Origin: Emcibacter sp.
GTDB taxonomy: Bacteria; Pseudomonadota; Alphaproteobacteria; Sphingomonadales; Emcibacteraceae
Direction: 5' to 3'
DNA: 64,000 bases
NCBI GenBank assembly: GCA_021741205.1
Contig: JAIOYI010000007.1
Location: 78,773 to 142,772 of the forward strand
The number at the start of each line of letters is the position of its first letter. Position 1 is the stretch's first letter. Positions 38,529 through 48,020 of the stretch are shown here, one piece after another. The position numbers and the translations under genes are program-made. A model generated the notes under the pieces. That model was given only the letters and a program-made list of their open reading frames with translations, was not told the DNA's origin and searched no databases.

Positions 38529-40250
38529 ATGGGGGATTTTATCCTTTATAACAAAAATAAATTATCTGAAACAAAAATAAAGACGACCTTATCCAGTCTT
38601 GCCCATCAGGGGTCTAAGAACCCTATTCTTGCTGAGCATGATTCTTATGTAATATGCTGTTTCCCCAAACAAATTTCCCCTATCGATAATATTTTTACCG
38701 ATGATCATGGTGATTTCTGTGCCGCATCAGGAACTTTCATATACAAAAATCAAATGGGAACCATGGCGTTAAAATCCCTTCTCCATGATTTTAATCCAGA
38801 TCATTATCAACCAGAAGATTACAGTGGTATTTTTACCATCATCCTAAAAAAAGATAATCGTCTATTTTTATTCACAGACCCCCTTGGTGGCAGTCGAATC
38901 TATCAAAATGACCAAAGAACGCTTTGGTCATCGTCCTTTCTAGCGGCAGCGACGGCCTCTCATTCACTCTCCCCCAATAAACAATGCCTTTATGAATATG
39001 CCTTTCAGGAAACCACCTATGGCCAAGAAACCGTCTTTCATGAAATAAAGTGCATGGATGCCCTGAAGATTTTTGAAATCAAGGACGACGGTTTAGTTGC
39101 TCATCAAAAGAATCTGATCTTTGATTATAACCCGTCAAGTGATTCTCGGCAAAATCTTGTCACACAAACCGCCACACTTTTACAAAATACGGTAAAGCCC
39201 ATTTCACAGATATTTGGTGATAAAATCAGAACCGCTCTATCGGGAGGCTATGATTCACGGCTTATGCTGTCTTTATTGAAAAATAGCGGATCAAATCCTC
39301 ATGTCTATGTTTACGGACCAGACAACAGTCCCGATGTAAAAATCGCCCAAAGCATTGCCAAGGCCGAAAACTTTACCCTAGATCATATAAACAAGGGAAA
39401 ATACCCCACCCCCTCCCCTGATGACTATAAAAATATCGTGCAAGATAATTTTTATGCGCTTGATGGTCTGCCCACGGAAAGCATTTTTGATTTTGGCGCC
39501 AATATGAAGACCCGACGAAAAAGAGCCGAACAGGGTCATATGGTATTTAACGGCGGCGGCGGCGAAATTTTCCGCAATTTCTTTTATCTGCCCGATGGAA
39601 ATTTCACCATCACCGATTTGATCAACAGTTTTTATGCCCGCTATGCAAATATCCAGTGCCAAGACGTCTTTGACGAAAAAGAGTATCGGAATAATCTTCG
39701 CCATAAAATCAAAGCAGCCCTTGGGGTCGAGAGTGACAATTTAAGCCGCACAGAAATTGAATTTGCCTATCCTGCCTTTCGTTTGCGCTATTGGACAAGT
39801 CGGGACAATAACAACAACACCCGTCTCGGTTCTTATCTGACACCTTTTATTTCATACAAAACCATAAAACAGGCGCTTACCATTCCGCTTTCCTTAAAGA
39901 ATCATGGTACCTTTCAAGCCGATCTCATAAAAATCATAAGCCCCACCCTTGCCTCTTATTTGTCTGATTATGGTTATGCTTTTGATGAGTCTGTGCCAAA
40001 CAAAATTAAACTCAAAAATTACCTGACCTATTACAGACCAACAATTTTACGCCGTTACAGCTATGCCATTCAGCATAAAATGAGAAAACTTATTTTGCCA
40101 AAAACCCTGGAACCCGCCTTTTTAAATCCCATTTTTCCTGATGGCACACCCCATATGGATCAATATTTCAAAATCGAAAATATCAAAGATGTGGGCATGC
40201 TAAGCCGCATTTACACTATGGAATATCTGTTTCGTTATTTTAATCTTTAA
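38529..40250 (+). CDS. Asparagine-synthetase-like protein with degenerate glutaminase half
   Basis: A 573-residue protein. The C-terminal half carries a PP-loop ATPase motif SGGYDSR (238-244), close to SGGxDSS of asparagine synthetase B, so it probably adenylates a carboxylate. The N-terminal half resembles a class II amidotransferase fold (for example FLFTDPLGGSRIYQ), but Cys2 is absent: the protein begins MGDFILYNKN. It cannot use glutamine in the standard way. Relatives occur in lasso-peptide, beta-lactam and surface-polysaccharide pathways. No such partners are visible here; the flanks are atpH and priA. Substrate unknown. Confidence 0.72.
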   Translation: MGDFILYNKNKLSETKIKTTLSSLAHQGSKNPILAEHDSYVICCFPKQISPIDNIFTDDHGDFCAASGTFIYKNQMGTMALKSLLHDFNPDHYQPEDYSGIFTIILKKDNRLFLFTDPLGGSRIYQNDQRTLWSSSFLAAATASHSLSPNKQCLYEYAFQETTYGQETVFHEIKCMDALKIFEIKDDGLVAHQKNLIFDYNPSSDSRQNLVTQTATLLQNTVKPISQIFGDKIRTALSGGYDSRLMLSLLKNSGSNPHVYVYGPDNSPDVKIAQSIAKAENFTLDHINKGKYPTPSPDDYKNIVQDNFYALDGLPTESIFDFGANMKTRRKRAEQGHMVFNGGGGEIFRNFFYLPDGNFTITDLINSFYARYANIQCQDVFDEKEYRNNLRHKIKAALGVESDNLSRTEIEFAYPAFRLRYWTSRDNNNNTRLGSYLTPFISYKTIKQALTIPLSLKNHGTFQADLIKIISPTLASYLSDYGYAFDESVPNKIKLKNYLTYYRPTILRRYSYAIQHKMRKLILPKTLEPAFLNPIFPDGTPHMDQYFKIENIKDVGMLSRIYTMEYLFRYFNL

Positions 40251-42487
40251 AGAAAATTATAGGGGTCAATGTCAACCTGAAGACTGACCCCTCGACCCAC
40301 AGGACATACTGAGAGCCATTCCCCCATTATTTTTTGAAGCTTCACCTGCTTTTCGGCCTTAATCAAAAGCCGAAAACGATGTTTTCCCCGAAGATAGGGC
40401 ATGGGGGCTGCAACAGGCCCCAAGACCGTAATTTTATGATTCTTTGGAGCACGAGCAGCAATGGCTCTGGCGGTTTTGACCACAGCATTAAAATCGGCCC
40501 CAGAAACAATGATGGCGGCCAATTTACCAAAGGGGGGCAGATTTTGTTGCTCCCTCGCCTCGGCCTCCTGTTCAAGAAACTTCTGCCCATCCCCTGAAAG
40601 CAGAGCCTGTAAAACGGGATGATGGGGATTATAGCTTTGAAAGATGACCATCCCCGTTCTTTCCGCCCGACCCGCCCGACCAGACACCTGTTCGAGTTGC
40701 TGCCATGTCCGTTCTGCCGCACGGGGATCACCGCCACTTAAGCCCAGATCCGCATCCACAACCCCCACAAGGGTCAACATTGGAAAATGATAGCCTTTGG
40801 TGACAATCTGGGTGCCAATAATAAAATCAACCTCATGACGTTCTATACTTTCAATTATGTCTCGCATATCATCTGGGGATGATATTTCATCGCTTGCCAT
40901 GACCGCTACTCTTGCTTCTGGAAAAAGCGACCTTATTTCTTCGGCCACTCTTTCCACTCCAGGCCCGCAAGCAACCATCGTATCCTTACCCTCACATTTT
41001 GGGCAAATATCTGGCTTGTGGCAGGAAAAACCGCAATGATGACATTGTAATTTATCGCGTAATTTATCGCACAATTTATCGCCCTTGCGATGTTCCACAA
41101 GCCATGCAGAACAATGGGGACATTCCATGCGATGTCCACAGGTGCGGCACAAAGTCAACGGGGCGTAGCCACGTCTGTTAAGGTACAAAAGCGATTGTTC
41201 CCCTTGGGCAAAATTTGCGCTCAACGCTTCTCTCAGGGGATCAGACAGCCATGTGCCTGTTTTTAGTTTATGATCCCTCAAATCAATAACCTTCATATCA
41301 GGCAAGACCGCCACGCCGTGACGCTCTCCCATATAAAGCCAATCATATTTTCCAGCCTGCGCATTCAATATAGTCTCAAGAGACGGTGTCGCCGAGGCCA
41401 GTATCACGGGGCAATGGGACTGCATTGCCCGCACAACCGCCATATCACGGCCATGATACATAACACCATCATCCTGTTTAAAGGTTGCGGAATGTTCCTC
41501 GTCCACCACAATGAGCTTTAAATCCTGAAAGGGCAAAAATAATGCAGACCGCGCACCAACCACGACCCTTGCTCTGCCCTGAGCCCCATCCTTTATCACA
41601 GCCCACCACGCCCGTCTGCGGCTTGCGGGAGTAAGAGCCGAATGCCAAACCACAGGTTCCACCCCAAAACGGGCCCGAAACCGTTCCAACCATTGAGCGG
41701 TCAGAGCGATTTCTGGTAAAAGCACCAAAATCTGCCCCCCCTCAATTTTGAGAGCCTCGGCAATGGCCTCGAAATAAACTTCTGTTTTTCCAGAGCCTGT
41801 GATTCCCTCCAAAAGCACGGGCTTAAAACATTGATCCTTCACCATCTGCTGCATATGGCTTGCGGCATTTTGTTGTTCATCTGATAATTTTGGCCCCAAA
41901 AAAGTCGAATCTGGCACAGGATAAGAAGCATCGCCCATAACCTCCACTGGGATCATTTGACCAGCCTTTACCATGCCCCGTACAACACCCTCCCCTACAG
42001 CAGCAAGTTCCGCCCATGTGGCAATGGGTAGGGGCATATCCCCGATTGCCGCATCTTTTACCGCACGGCGAGATTCGGTTATTTTTTCTGGTAAGTTTGG
42101 GGAAAGACGATACAGCGTTTTTTTCTTAGCCTGGTCAAAAGCATGAGGCACGCTCATGGCCATTTTCAATACAGCCCCAAGGGGGGATAAGGTATATGAG
42201 GCCACCCAATCAATAAAACCCAATAACGATAAGGGCAAGGCAGGCAAATCCAATCTGCCTTGAATGAATTTTAATTTATCAAGCGCAATATCATTTTCTT
42301 CTGGTGACATATCCCAAACAACGCCCTGTAATATACGTCCCCTTAGGGGAACCGAGACAAAATCCCCCTTGGTCAATGGTCCTCTGTTTTGGTCAATCAC
42401 ATCTGATGCAACCAAATAATCAAAAGGCCCCGAAAGGGGAATCGGCAATAAAACCTGAATGCGTATCGGGTCAGACCCCATGTTCAT
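40247..42487 (-). CDS. priA: Primosomal protein N' (replication restart helicase PriA)
   Basis: A 746-residue superfamily 2 helicase that restarts stalled forks. Walker A GITGSGKT is at 228-235 and DEEH at 329-332. The zinc-binding region contains [13 protein letters not shown], later CHHCGF, and CPKCEGKD. Between the first and second cysteine pairs an 8-residue insertion comes from a 12-base tandem repeat. Its stop overlaps the stop of the convergent asparagine-synthetase-like gene. It is divergent from the transaldolase operon. Confidence 0.96.
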   Translation of the reverse strand: MNMGSDPIRIQVLLPIPLSGPFDYLVASDVIDQNRGPLTKGDFVSVPLRGRILQGVVWDMSPEENDIALDKLKFIQGRLDLPALPLSLLGFIDWVASYTLSPLGAVLKMAMSVPHAFDQAKKKTLYRLSPNLPEKITESRRAVKDAAIGDMPLPIATWAELAAVGEGVVRGMVKAGQMIPVEVMGDASYPVPDSTFLGPKLSDEQQNAASHMQQMVKDQCFKPVLLEGITGSGKTEVYFEAIAEALKIEGGQILVLLPEIALTAQWLERFRARFGVEPVVWHSALTPASRRRAWWAVIKDGAQGRARVVVGARSALFLPFQDLKLIVVDEEHSATFKQDDGVMYHGRDMAVVRAMQSHCPVILASATPSLETILNAQAGKYDWLYMGERHGVAVLPDMKVIDLRDHKLKTGTWLSDPLREALSANFAQGEQSLLYLNRRGYAPLTLCRTCGHRMECPHCSAWLVEHRKGDKLCDKLRDKLQCHHCGFSCHKPDICPKCEGKDTMVACGPGVERVAEEIRSLFPEARVAVMASDEISSPDDMRDIIESIERHEVDFIIGTQIVTKGYHFPMLTLVGVVDADLGLSGGDPRAAERTWQQLEQVSGRAGRAERTGMVIFQSYNPHHPVLQALLSGDGQKFLEQEAEAREQQNLPPFGKLAAIIVSGADFNAVVKTARAIAARAPKNHKITVLGPVAAPMPYLRGKHRFRLLIKAEKQVKLQKIMGEWLSVCPVGRGVSLQVDIDPYNFL
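41047..41082. repeat. Three 12-base tandem units inside priA
   Basis: Units GTAATTTATCGC, GTAATTTATCGC and ACAATTTATCGC (plus strand) encode repeated DKL(C/R)/DKLQ residues within the zinc-binding domain of PriA. Two units are identical and the third differs by two bases. Confidence 0.95.
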
Positions 42488-42631
42488 AATCCAACAAAAT
42501 TAAATGTGGCTTTTTTTAAAGCTATTCTTTTATGGCACTATATTATAAAACTATCATCAGGCAATATGTCATTGCGGTATAAATGTGCTCGTGATGATGT
42601 GATTTTTATAATAGGAAAGGTTTTTAGAGGC

Positions 42632-43288
42632 ATGAAGTTTTTTTTGGATACGGCTGAAATAGATGATATTCGGGATATGGCGGCGACAGGACTTGTGGAT
42701 GGGGTGACCACCAATCCATCGCTGATCTTGAAATCTGGTCGAGATTATTTTGAGGTCACAAAAGAAATCTGCGACCTAATTGATGGCCCCGTCAGCGCCG
42801 AGGTTGCCGCAACCGATTATGACGGCATGATTGCCGAAGCCGCCCATATCTATGATATTGCAGAAAATATTGCGCTTAAGGTTCCCCTGACCGTTGACGG
42901 GCTTAGGGTGTGCAAACATTTCTCAGAACAAGGTAAAATGGTCAATGTGACCTTGTGTTTTTCTGCGGTGCAGGCCTTACTTGCCGCCAAGGCAGGGGCA
43001 AGTTTCATATCCCCCTTTGTTGGTCGTCATGATGATGTGGGTTTTGACGGCATGCAGTTGATTGAAGATATCCGCCTGATTTATGATAATTATGATTTTA
43101 AGACAGAAATTCTTGTGGCAAGCACACGTCATCCCATTCATATCCTGCAAAGTGCGCGCATTGGCGCCGATGTGGTGACCTTGCCACCAAAAGTATTACG
43201 CCAACTGTTTAACCATCCCCTTACGGAAAATGGTCTTGCAGCCTTTGTGGCCGATTGGGAAAAAACTGGTCAATCTATTGTAAAATAG
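42632..43288 (+). CDS. Transaldolase / fructose-6-phosphate aldolase family
   Basis: A 218-residue class I aldolase of the small transaldolase (TalC/FSA) type. [14 protein letters not shown] and GVTTNPSLI start the barrel, and Lys83 (IALKVPLT) forms the Schiff base. The frame is open further upstream, but the family starts at [16 protein letters not shown] lies 11 bases before this ATG. Members are either pentose-phosphate transaldolases or fructose-6-phosphate aldolases, and the sequence alone does not decide. It leads an operon with DUF484 and xerC. Confidence 0.9.
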   Translation: MKFFLDTAEIDDIRDMAATGLVDGVTTNPSLILKSGRDYFEVTKEICDLIDGPVSAEVAATDYDGMIAEAAHIYDIAENIALKVPLTVDGLRVCKHFSEQGKMVNVTLCFSAVQALLAAKAGASFISPFVGRHDDVGFDGMQLIEDIRLIYDNYDFKTEILVASTRHPIHILQSARIGADVVTLPPKVLRQLFNHPLTENGLAAFVADWEKTGQSIVK

Positions 43289-43304
43289 GCATATTTATTA
43301 AAAA

Positions 43305-44024
43305 ATGGAAAACAAAGATACCATAAACAGCAGCAAGAAAAAGCCATCCTTAAGCGAGGAAGACGTTCGGGATTATCTGATGATGAATCCTAATTTCTTT
43401 GACTTAAATAAGGATTTGCTCGCCCTTTTGAAACCCGAGCGGCAAAAACGCACCGATGGCGTCGTGGATTTTCAATCCATTCTGCTCGACAGATTACAAA
43501 ATGAGGTCTCGACCCTTCATAATAGGCAAGAGAGCATGATTCAAGCCTCCCGCAGCAATATGACCACCCAAATGCGAATCCATGCGGCGGTTTTATGCTT
43601 GCTTGAGGCGGAAACTTTTGATCATCTTTGTCACATTGTCTGTAATGATTGGGTTGATATCCTGCAAGTGGACAGCGTTATTATCTGTTTTGAAGAAGAA
43701 GCGAAATCTCGCTTAGGGGACAATAGCAATATCAGACTTTTGAAAAAAGGTGTCATTGATGCCTTTATGGGACATGAAACGGCGGCAATTTTGCGGGGAA
43801 ATGTGAAAGCCGCCGAAGAAATTTATGGCCCTGCAACCCCTCTTATAAAGGCCGAAGCCTTGATTAAAATCGAAAAAACGTCCCATTATCCCTTGGGCAT
43901 TTTAGCCTTTGGCAGTCGGGACGAGGCCTTTTTCACTCCGGGACAAGGTACCGAACTTTTGCGGTTCCTTGCGGGTGCTTTTCAGGGCCAGCTCAAAAGC
44001 ATTCTGATCAGGACTATAACATAA
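43305..44024 (+). CDS. DUF484 family protein (GAF-like)
   Basis: A 239-residue protein. The N-terminal segment LSEEDVRDYLMMNPNFF with a following helix, and a C-terminal GAF-like domain ending FTPGQGTELLRFLAGAF, match DUF484. This family is regularly encoded just before xerC; its function is unknown. Confidence 0.88.
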   Translation: MENKDTINSSKKKPSLSEEDVRDYLMMNPNFFDLNKDLLALLKPERQKRTDGVVDFQSILLDRLQNEVSTLHNRQESMIQASRSNMTTQMRIHAAVLCLLEAETFDHLCHIVCNDWVDILQVDSVIICFEEEAKSRLGDNSNIRLLKKGVIDAFMGHETAAILRGNVKAAEEIYGPATPLIKAEALIKIEKTSHYPLGILAFGSRDEAFFTPGQGTELLRFLAGAFQGQLKSILIRTIT

Positions 44025-44049
44025 TAAACAAGCCTGCTATAATAGTGTC

Positions 44050-45000
44050 ATGAAAAAGGATGCCTCACAAAGCCCCCATATTATTTTTCCAGCCCTCATG
44101 CCTTTGCTTCAGGGTTGGTTGTCCTATCTTCAAACGGAAAAGCGAGTTTCCCCCCATACCTTCAATGCCTATGAACGAGATATCACTGGATTTTTTATTT
44201 TTCTCAGCCATCATTTGGGCCAAAGCCCAGTGGTGCATGATTTACAGCAATTGCGTCCCACAGATTTTCGCGCCTTCCTTGCAAAAAAAAGACGGGACGG
44301 GCTTTCGCCGTCTTCCCTTGCCCGCACCCTAAGTGCTATTCGGGCCTTTTTTAAATTTCATCGCCGCAATAATATTTTAACAAACGATGCCATCAGTGCC
44401 GTCACCGCACCCAAACTGCCAAAACGTCTGCCAAGACCCTTGGACGAGCAATCGGCTCGAAAAACACTTACCGATGTGGGGGATTTTGCAACAGAGTCTT
44501 GGATTGCCGACCGTGATATTGCCGTGCTCAGTCTGCTTTATGGTTGCGGTCTTCGTATTTCGGAGGCGCTGAACTTAAACCGTCGGAATATACCAGACGG
44601 TGACATGCTTAAAGTGATCGGTAAACGCAACAAGGAAAGGCTTGTACCGCTTTTGCCCGTGGTAAAAGACGCCATTGAAACATACATCACTCACTGCCCC
44701 CATAATCTGCCCATGGATGGGCCACTTTTTATTGGCATGCAGGGGAAAAGACTTAATGCGCGCGTGATACAGCTTGCCATGCAAAGGGTTCGGGAAACCA
44801 TGGGGCTTCCCGCATCAGCAACCCCTCATGCCCTGCGTCATAGTTTTGCCACCCATTTATTGACTGCGGGGGGTGATTTACGTACCATTCAGGAATTGCT
44901 CGGACACGTATCGCTCAGCACCACCCAGCATTATACAGATGTTGATACGGCCTATCTTATGGATGTTTATAACAATGCCCATCCAGGAGCTAAGGACTAG
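44050..45000 (+). CDS. xerC: Tyrosine recombinase XerC
   Basis: A 316-residue site-specific recombinase. The SAM-like N-terminal domain (about 20-110) precedes a catalytic domain with Arg169, Lys193, His260, Arg263, His286 and nucleophile Tyr295 (TTQHYTDVD), so all catalytic residues are present. XerC acts with XerD at dif to resolve chromosome dimers. Position after DUF484 and the absence of mobile-element features argue against a phage integrase. Confidence 0.93.
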   Translation: MKKDASQSPHIIFPALMPLLQGWLSYLQTEKRVSPHTFNAYERDITGFFIFLSHHLGQSPVVHDLQQLRPTDFRAFLAKKRRDGLSPSSLARTLSAIRAFFKFHRRNNILTNDAISAVTAPKLPKRLPRPLDEQSARKTLTDVGDFATESWIADRDIAVLSLLYGCGLRISEALNLNRRNIPDGDMLKVIGKRNKERLVPLLPVVKDAIETYITHCPHNLPMDGPLFIGMQGKRLNARVIQLAMQRVRETMGLPASATPHALRHSFATHLLTAGGDLRTIQELLGHVSLSTTQHYTDVDTAYLMDVYNNAHPGAKD

Positions 45001-45036
45001 AATTAAAAGGCAATTACTCTTCTTGATTAAGGCCTA

Positions 45037-45420
45037 TTAAAAAAATCGCCATAATGCTCCGCAAAGTCCTCCAAGGACGAGAAGAAAAGACGGAAAGAAA
45101 CTTAACATGAACCCAAAGCTTCGTGATTTCGGGTCGGCAATATAACCTTTAAAATATAGAGCCCGTCCAATGATAAAAACCACGCCTAAACCCACCGCCA
45201 CATCAGGTCGTATATAATAGGCAAACATCACCATACCTGGAATAAAGTAAATCAGTAATTCAAGGGTATTTTCCTGCACCCGGTAATAACGCTCAAAAAT
45301 AGGATCCCCCGTAACAGCAGGGGCTGAAATTCCATATTTTCCACGAGCCATGCCAACTAAAAAGCTAAAAACAATATATTCAATCAAAGCTAATGCAATA
45401 ATAATAGCAACAAGTTCCAT
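45037..45420 (-). CDS. MAPEG-family membrane protein
   Basis: A 127-residue protein with four hydrophobic segments. RVQENTLELLIYFIPG and GRALYFKGYIADP correspond to the conserved MAPEG blocks, the family of membrane glutathione transferases. Substrate unknown. It converges on xerC. Confidence 0.85.
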   Translation of the reverse strand: MELVAIIIALALIEYIVFSFLVGMARGKYGISAPAVTGDPIFERYYRVQENTLELLIYFIPGMVMFAYYIRPDVAVGLGVVFIIGRALYFKGYIADPKSRSFGFMLSFFPSFLLVLGGLCGALWRFF

Positions 45421-45463
45421 TTATTTTTCCTTTAAAATATTAAACAAAAACAATTTATTATAT

Positions 45464-46279
45464 TCATAATAAGTCATCAAACTCGGCCGTGCTTTTAGAA
45501 AGGGCGGCGACGGCGCCCTTGATCACATCTTGGGTGGACAACATGCCCGCATTCCATGCCGCAATATAATCAAGCCCAACCTCCACCGTATTATCCCGTG
45601 TATGATTGAGCATTTCCTTACTGCCCAATATAGCAAGGGGGGACTGTGCGGCGATTTGTGTTGCAATATCCATTACATAGTGGCGCAAACTGTCATGGTC
45701 GTCACAGACATTGGTGACAAACCCCGTCGCATGGGCTTCTTGGGCATAAAATTTGCGCCCCGTATAGGCCAGTTCCCTCATCAGACCATCGGGTATTTGC
45801 CGTGGCATACGCTGCAAGGTGCCAAGATCCGCCACCATACCGATATTGATTTCCTGAATGATAAAAAAGGCATCTTTGCTCGCATAGCGAATATCACAGG
45901 CCGAGGCAAGATCAACACCTGCTCCAAAACAGCCGCCCTGTACCGCGGCCAAAACAGGCACACGGCATTGATCAATGGCCGAAAACGCCCCTTGAAGATA
46001 TTTGATGTGACGGCGCATTTTATCCATGGCTCTTGCGGACTCCACCTCAAGAGAGGGCATGCAACTTTGCAAATAGCCAAGATCAATACCTGCGGTAAAA
46101 TGTTTGCCTTCAGAGGCAATCACTACAACCCTTACATCGGAATCATCATTAAAATGGTCAAATATGCCTGCAAATTCAGCCCAGAAATCTTCGCCCATCG
46201 CATTAGCTTTTTGCGGGTTGTTGAGGGTTATGGTCGCAATATGATTCGCAATATCAAGTTTAACAGATGTATAATTCAT
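45464..46279 (-). CDS. Crotonase, delta(3,5)-delta(2,4)-dienoyl-CoA isomerase-like
   Basis: A 271-residue crotonase-fold protein. The oxyanion segments HFTAGIDLGYL and QGGCFGAGVDLASACDIRYA are intact. Glu143 and Asp151 (QEINIGMVADLGTLQRMP) match the spacing of the acid pair in rat ECH1, so isomerisation of dienoyl-CoA in unsaturated fatty acid oxidation is the best guess. A plain hydratase would have a glutamate in GGGCEL, where this has GAGVDL. It stands alone. Confidence 0.83.
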   Translation of the reverse strand: MNYTSVKLDIANHIATITLNNPQKANAMGEDFWAEFAGIFDHFNDDSDVRVVVIASEGKHFTAGIDLGYLQSCMPSLEVESARAMDKMRRHIKYLQGAFSAIDQCRVPVLAAVQGGCFGAGVDLASACDIRYASKDAFFIIQEINIGMVADLGTLQRMPRQIPDGLMRELAYTGRKFYAQEAHATGFVTNVCDDHDSLRHYVMDIATQIAAQSPLAILGSKEMLNHTRDNTVEVGLDYIAAWNAGMLSTQDVIKGAVAALSKSTAEFDDLL

Positions 46280-46315
46280 GGATTTTCTCCCTCAAAAAAA
46301 TAGTAAATATTCACT

Positions 46316-46915
46316 CTAAGCCTGTCTTTCCCGAAAGGCAAATCTATATCCCAACAACAGAGCAAGAAGCGTGATATGGATCATAGGCATAAAAATATCG
46401 GCCTTCACCATCATAATATTATGGATCACAGCCAAAATTCCGATCCCATAAATAAGCTTATGAAGCTTAATCCAGTTTTTTTGTAACCGCCTTATCCAAC
46501 CCTTGGTGGAGGTGATGGCAAGGGGGATGAGGAGAAGAATAGCCACCATCCCGAATGTAATGGCAGGCCGCTTGATAATTTCCTTTAAAATAGCAGCCCA
46601 ATCAAAATAATAATCCAAAATCACAAAATTTGACAGATGGAGTGTCACATAGAAAAAAGCATAAAGCCCGATCATACGGCGAAATTGAATAAGCCTGTTC
46701 CAGCCGAATATTTTGCGTAAAGGGGTTATTGCAAGACCCAACAAAATAAATCTGATGGCCCAATTACCCGTAAAGTGATGGATAAATTGTATGGGGTTGG
46801 CGGTGAGTTCATTACTTTGGTCATTCATCAGCAAATAACCCTGCCAAGACAACCAGCAGAAGGGCAAAAGCGCCACAATATGAACAAGGATTTTGAGGTA
46901 AATAATGCGCTTCAT
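46316..46915 (-). CDS. msrQ: Heme-binding membrane subunit MsrQ
   Basis: A 199-residue membrane protein with about six helices and ferric-reductase-like histidines (FIHHFTGNWAI, FYVTLHLSNF, KLHKLIYG) that should bind heme b. It passes electrons from the respiratory chain to MsrP for repair of periplasmic methionine sulfoxide. Its start overlaps the msrP stop by 1 base. Confidence 0.94.
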   Translation of the reverse strand: MKRIIYLKILVHIVALLPFCWLSWQGYLLMNDQSNELTANPIQFIHHFTGNWAIRFILLGLAITPLRKIFGWNRLIQFRRMIGLYAFFYVTLHLSNFVILDYYFDWAAILKEIIKRPAITFGMVAILLLIPLAITSTKGWIRRLQKNWIKLHKLIYGIGILAVIHNIMMVKADIFMPMIHITLLALLLGYRFAFRERQA

Positions 46916-47898
46916 TAAAAATATTTCTTCAGATCCATACCCGTATAAAGAGATGCCACCTCATCCCCGTAACCATTAAACATCAAGGTTTCCCGTCTGC
47001 GAAATTCGCCGATGCGTCTTTCGCTCGCCTGTGACCAACGGGGATGATCGACGGTCGGATTAACATTGGCAAAAAAACCATATTCATTGGGTGCTAGCCT
47101 ACGCCAACTGTTGTTGGGCTCATCTTCCACAAAACGCATTCGGACAATGGATTTAATGCCTTTAAAGCCATATTTCCATGGCACCACAAGTCGCATGGGC
47201 GCCCCATTCTGATTGGGCAATTCCTCGCCGTATAGACCAACCGCCATCAGTGTCAAAGGATGCATGGCCTCATCCATACGAAGTCCCTCCACATAGGGCC
47301 ATTTAATAACCTCCCGCCGCTGTCCCGGCATCTGTTCCTTATCAACCAGCGTTTCAAAAACCACATATTTAGCGTTCGATGTGGGCTTTAGCTTTTTAAT
47401 AATATCCGCCAAGGGAATACCGACCCACGGTATAACCATGGACCATGCCTCCACACAGCGCATCCGGTAAATGCGTTCTTCTAAGTCATGGGGGCGGATA
47501 AAATCATCAATATCATAGTCGCCGGGCTTTTCCACATGGCCATCAATTTTAATGGTCCAAGGGCGCGTCTTTAAGCTATGGGCGTTTAATGCAGGGTCTT
47601 CCTTGTCGGTGCCAAATTCATAAAAATTATTATACGTGGTCACCGCCTCATAGGAGGTCATCTTTTCATTGAGAGGATAGATGTTATTGCGGATAATATT
47701 ATTTAAAGTTTTGCCTGATGCGTCAGATGCCCCAGAAGCTAATGCCTCTGGAAAGTTGAGAGCAACGCTCCCCAATGCTGCTGCACCAACACCGATTTTT
47801 ATGCTGTCTTGGATAAATTTTCGCCGATTATGATATATGTTTTCTGGCGTGATTTCGCTAGATTTCACATCTGATTGTTTTTTAATATTGATTTTCAT
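46915..47898 (-). CDS. msrP: Protein-methionine-sulfoxide reductase catalytic subunit MsrP
   Basis: A 327-residue molybdopterin enzyme of the sulfite-oxidase fold. A twin-arginine signal (NRRKFIQDS at 24-32, then a hydrophobic stretch) sends it folded to the periplasm. Cys148 in [11 protein letters not shown] is the molybdenum ligand. It reduces methionine sulfoxides in periplasmic proteins with electrons from MsrQ. Confidence 0.95.
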   Translation of the reverse strand: MKINIKKQSDVKSSEITPENIYHNRRKFIQDSIKIGVGAAALGSVALNFPEALASGASDASGKTLNNIIRNNIYPLNEKMTSYEAVTTYNNFYEFGTDKEDPALNAHSLKTRPWTIKIDGHVEKPGDYDIDDFIRPHDLEERIYRMRCVEAWSMVIPWVGIPLADIIKKLKPTSNAKYVVFETLVDKEQMPGQRREVIKWPYVEGLRMDEAMHPLTLMAVGLYGEELPNQNGAPMRLVVPWKYGFKGIKSIVRMRFVEDEPNNSWRRLAPNEYGFFANVNPTVDHPRWSQASERRIGEFRRRETLMFNGYGDEVASLYTGMDLKKYF

Positions 47899-48020
47899 GG
47901 TTCTATAAATCCCCGATATATTTTTTTCAAAGGATACCCTATCTAATATTTATAAACAACACTTCACCTTATGATGAAAATCCGTTATCAGTGGCATAAA
48001 TTATTTATCATAGGAAAAAA

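Noticed and set aside
41047..41082. CRISPR-like or other dispersed repeat
   Set aside because: Units are contiguous, 12 bases, in frame within priA; there are no spacers.
44050..45000. Phage or island integrase
   Set aside because: The tyrosine recombinase is XerC by length and by its place after DUF484; no attachment repeats, tRNA or mobile genes flank it.
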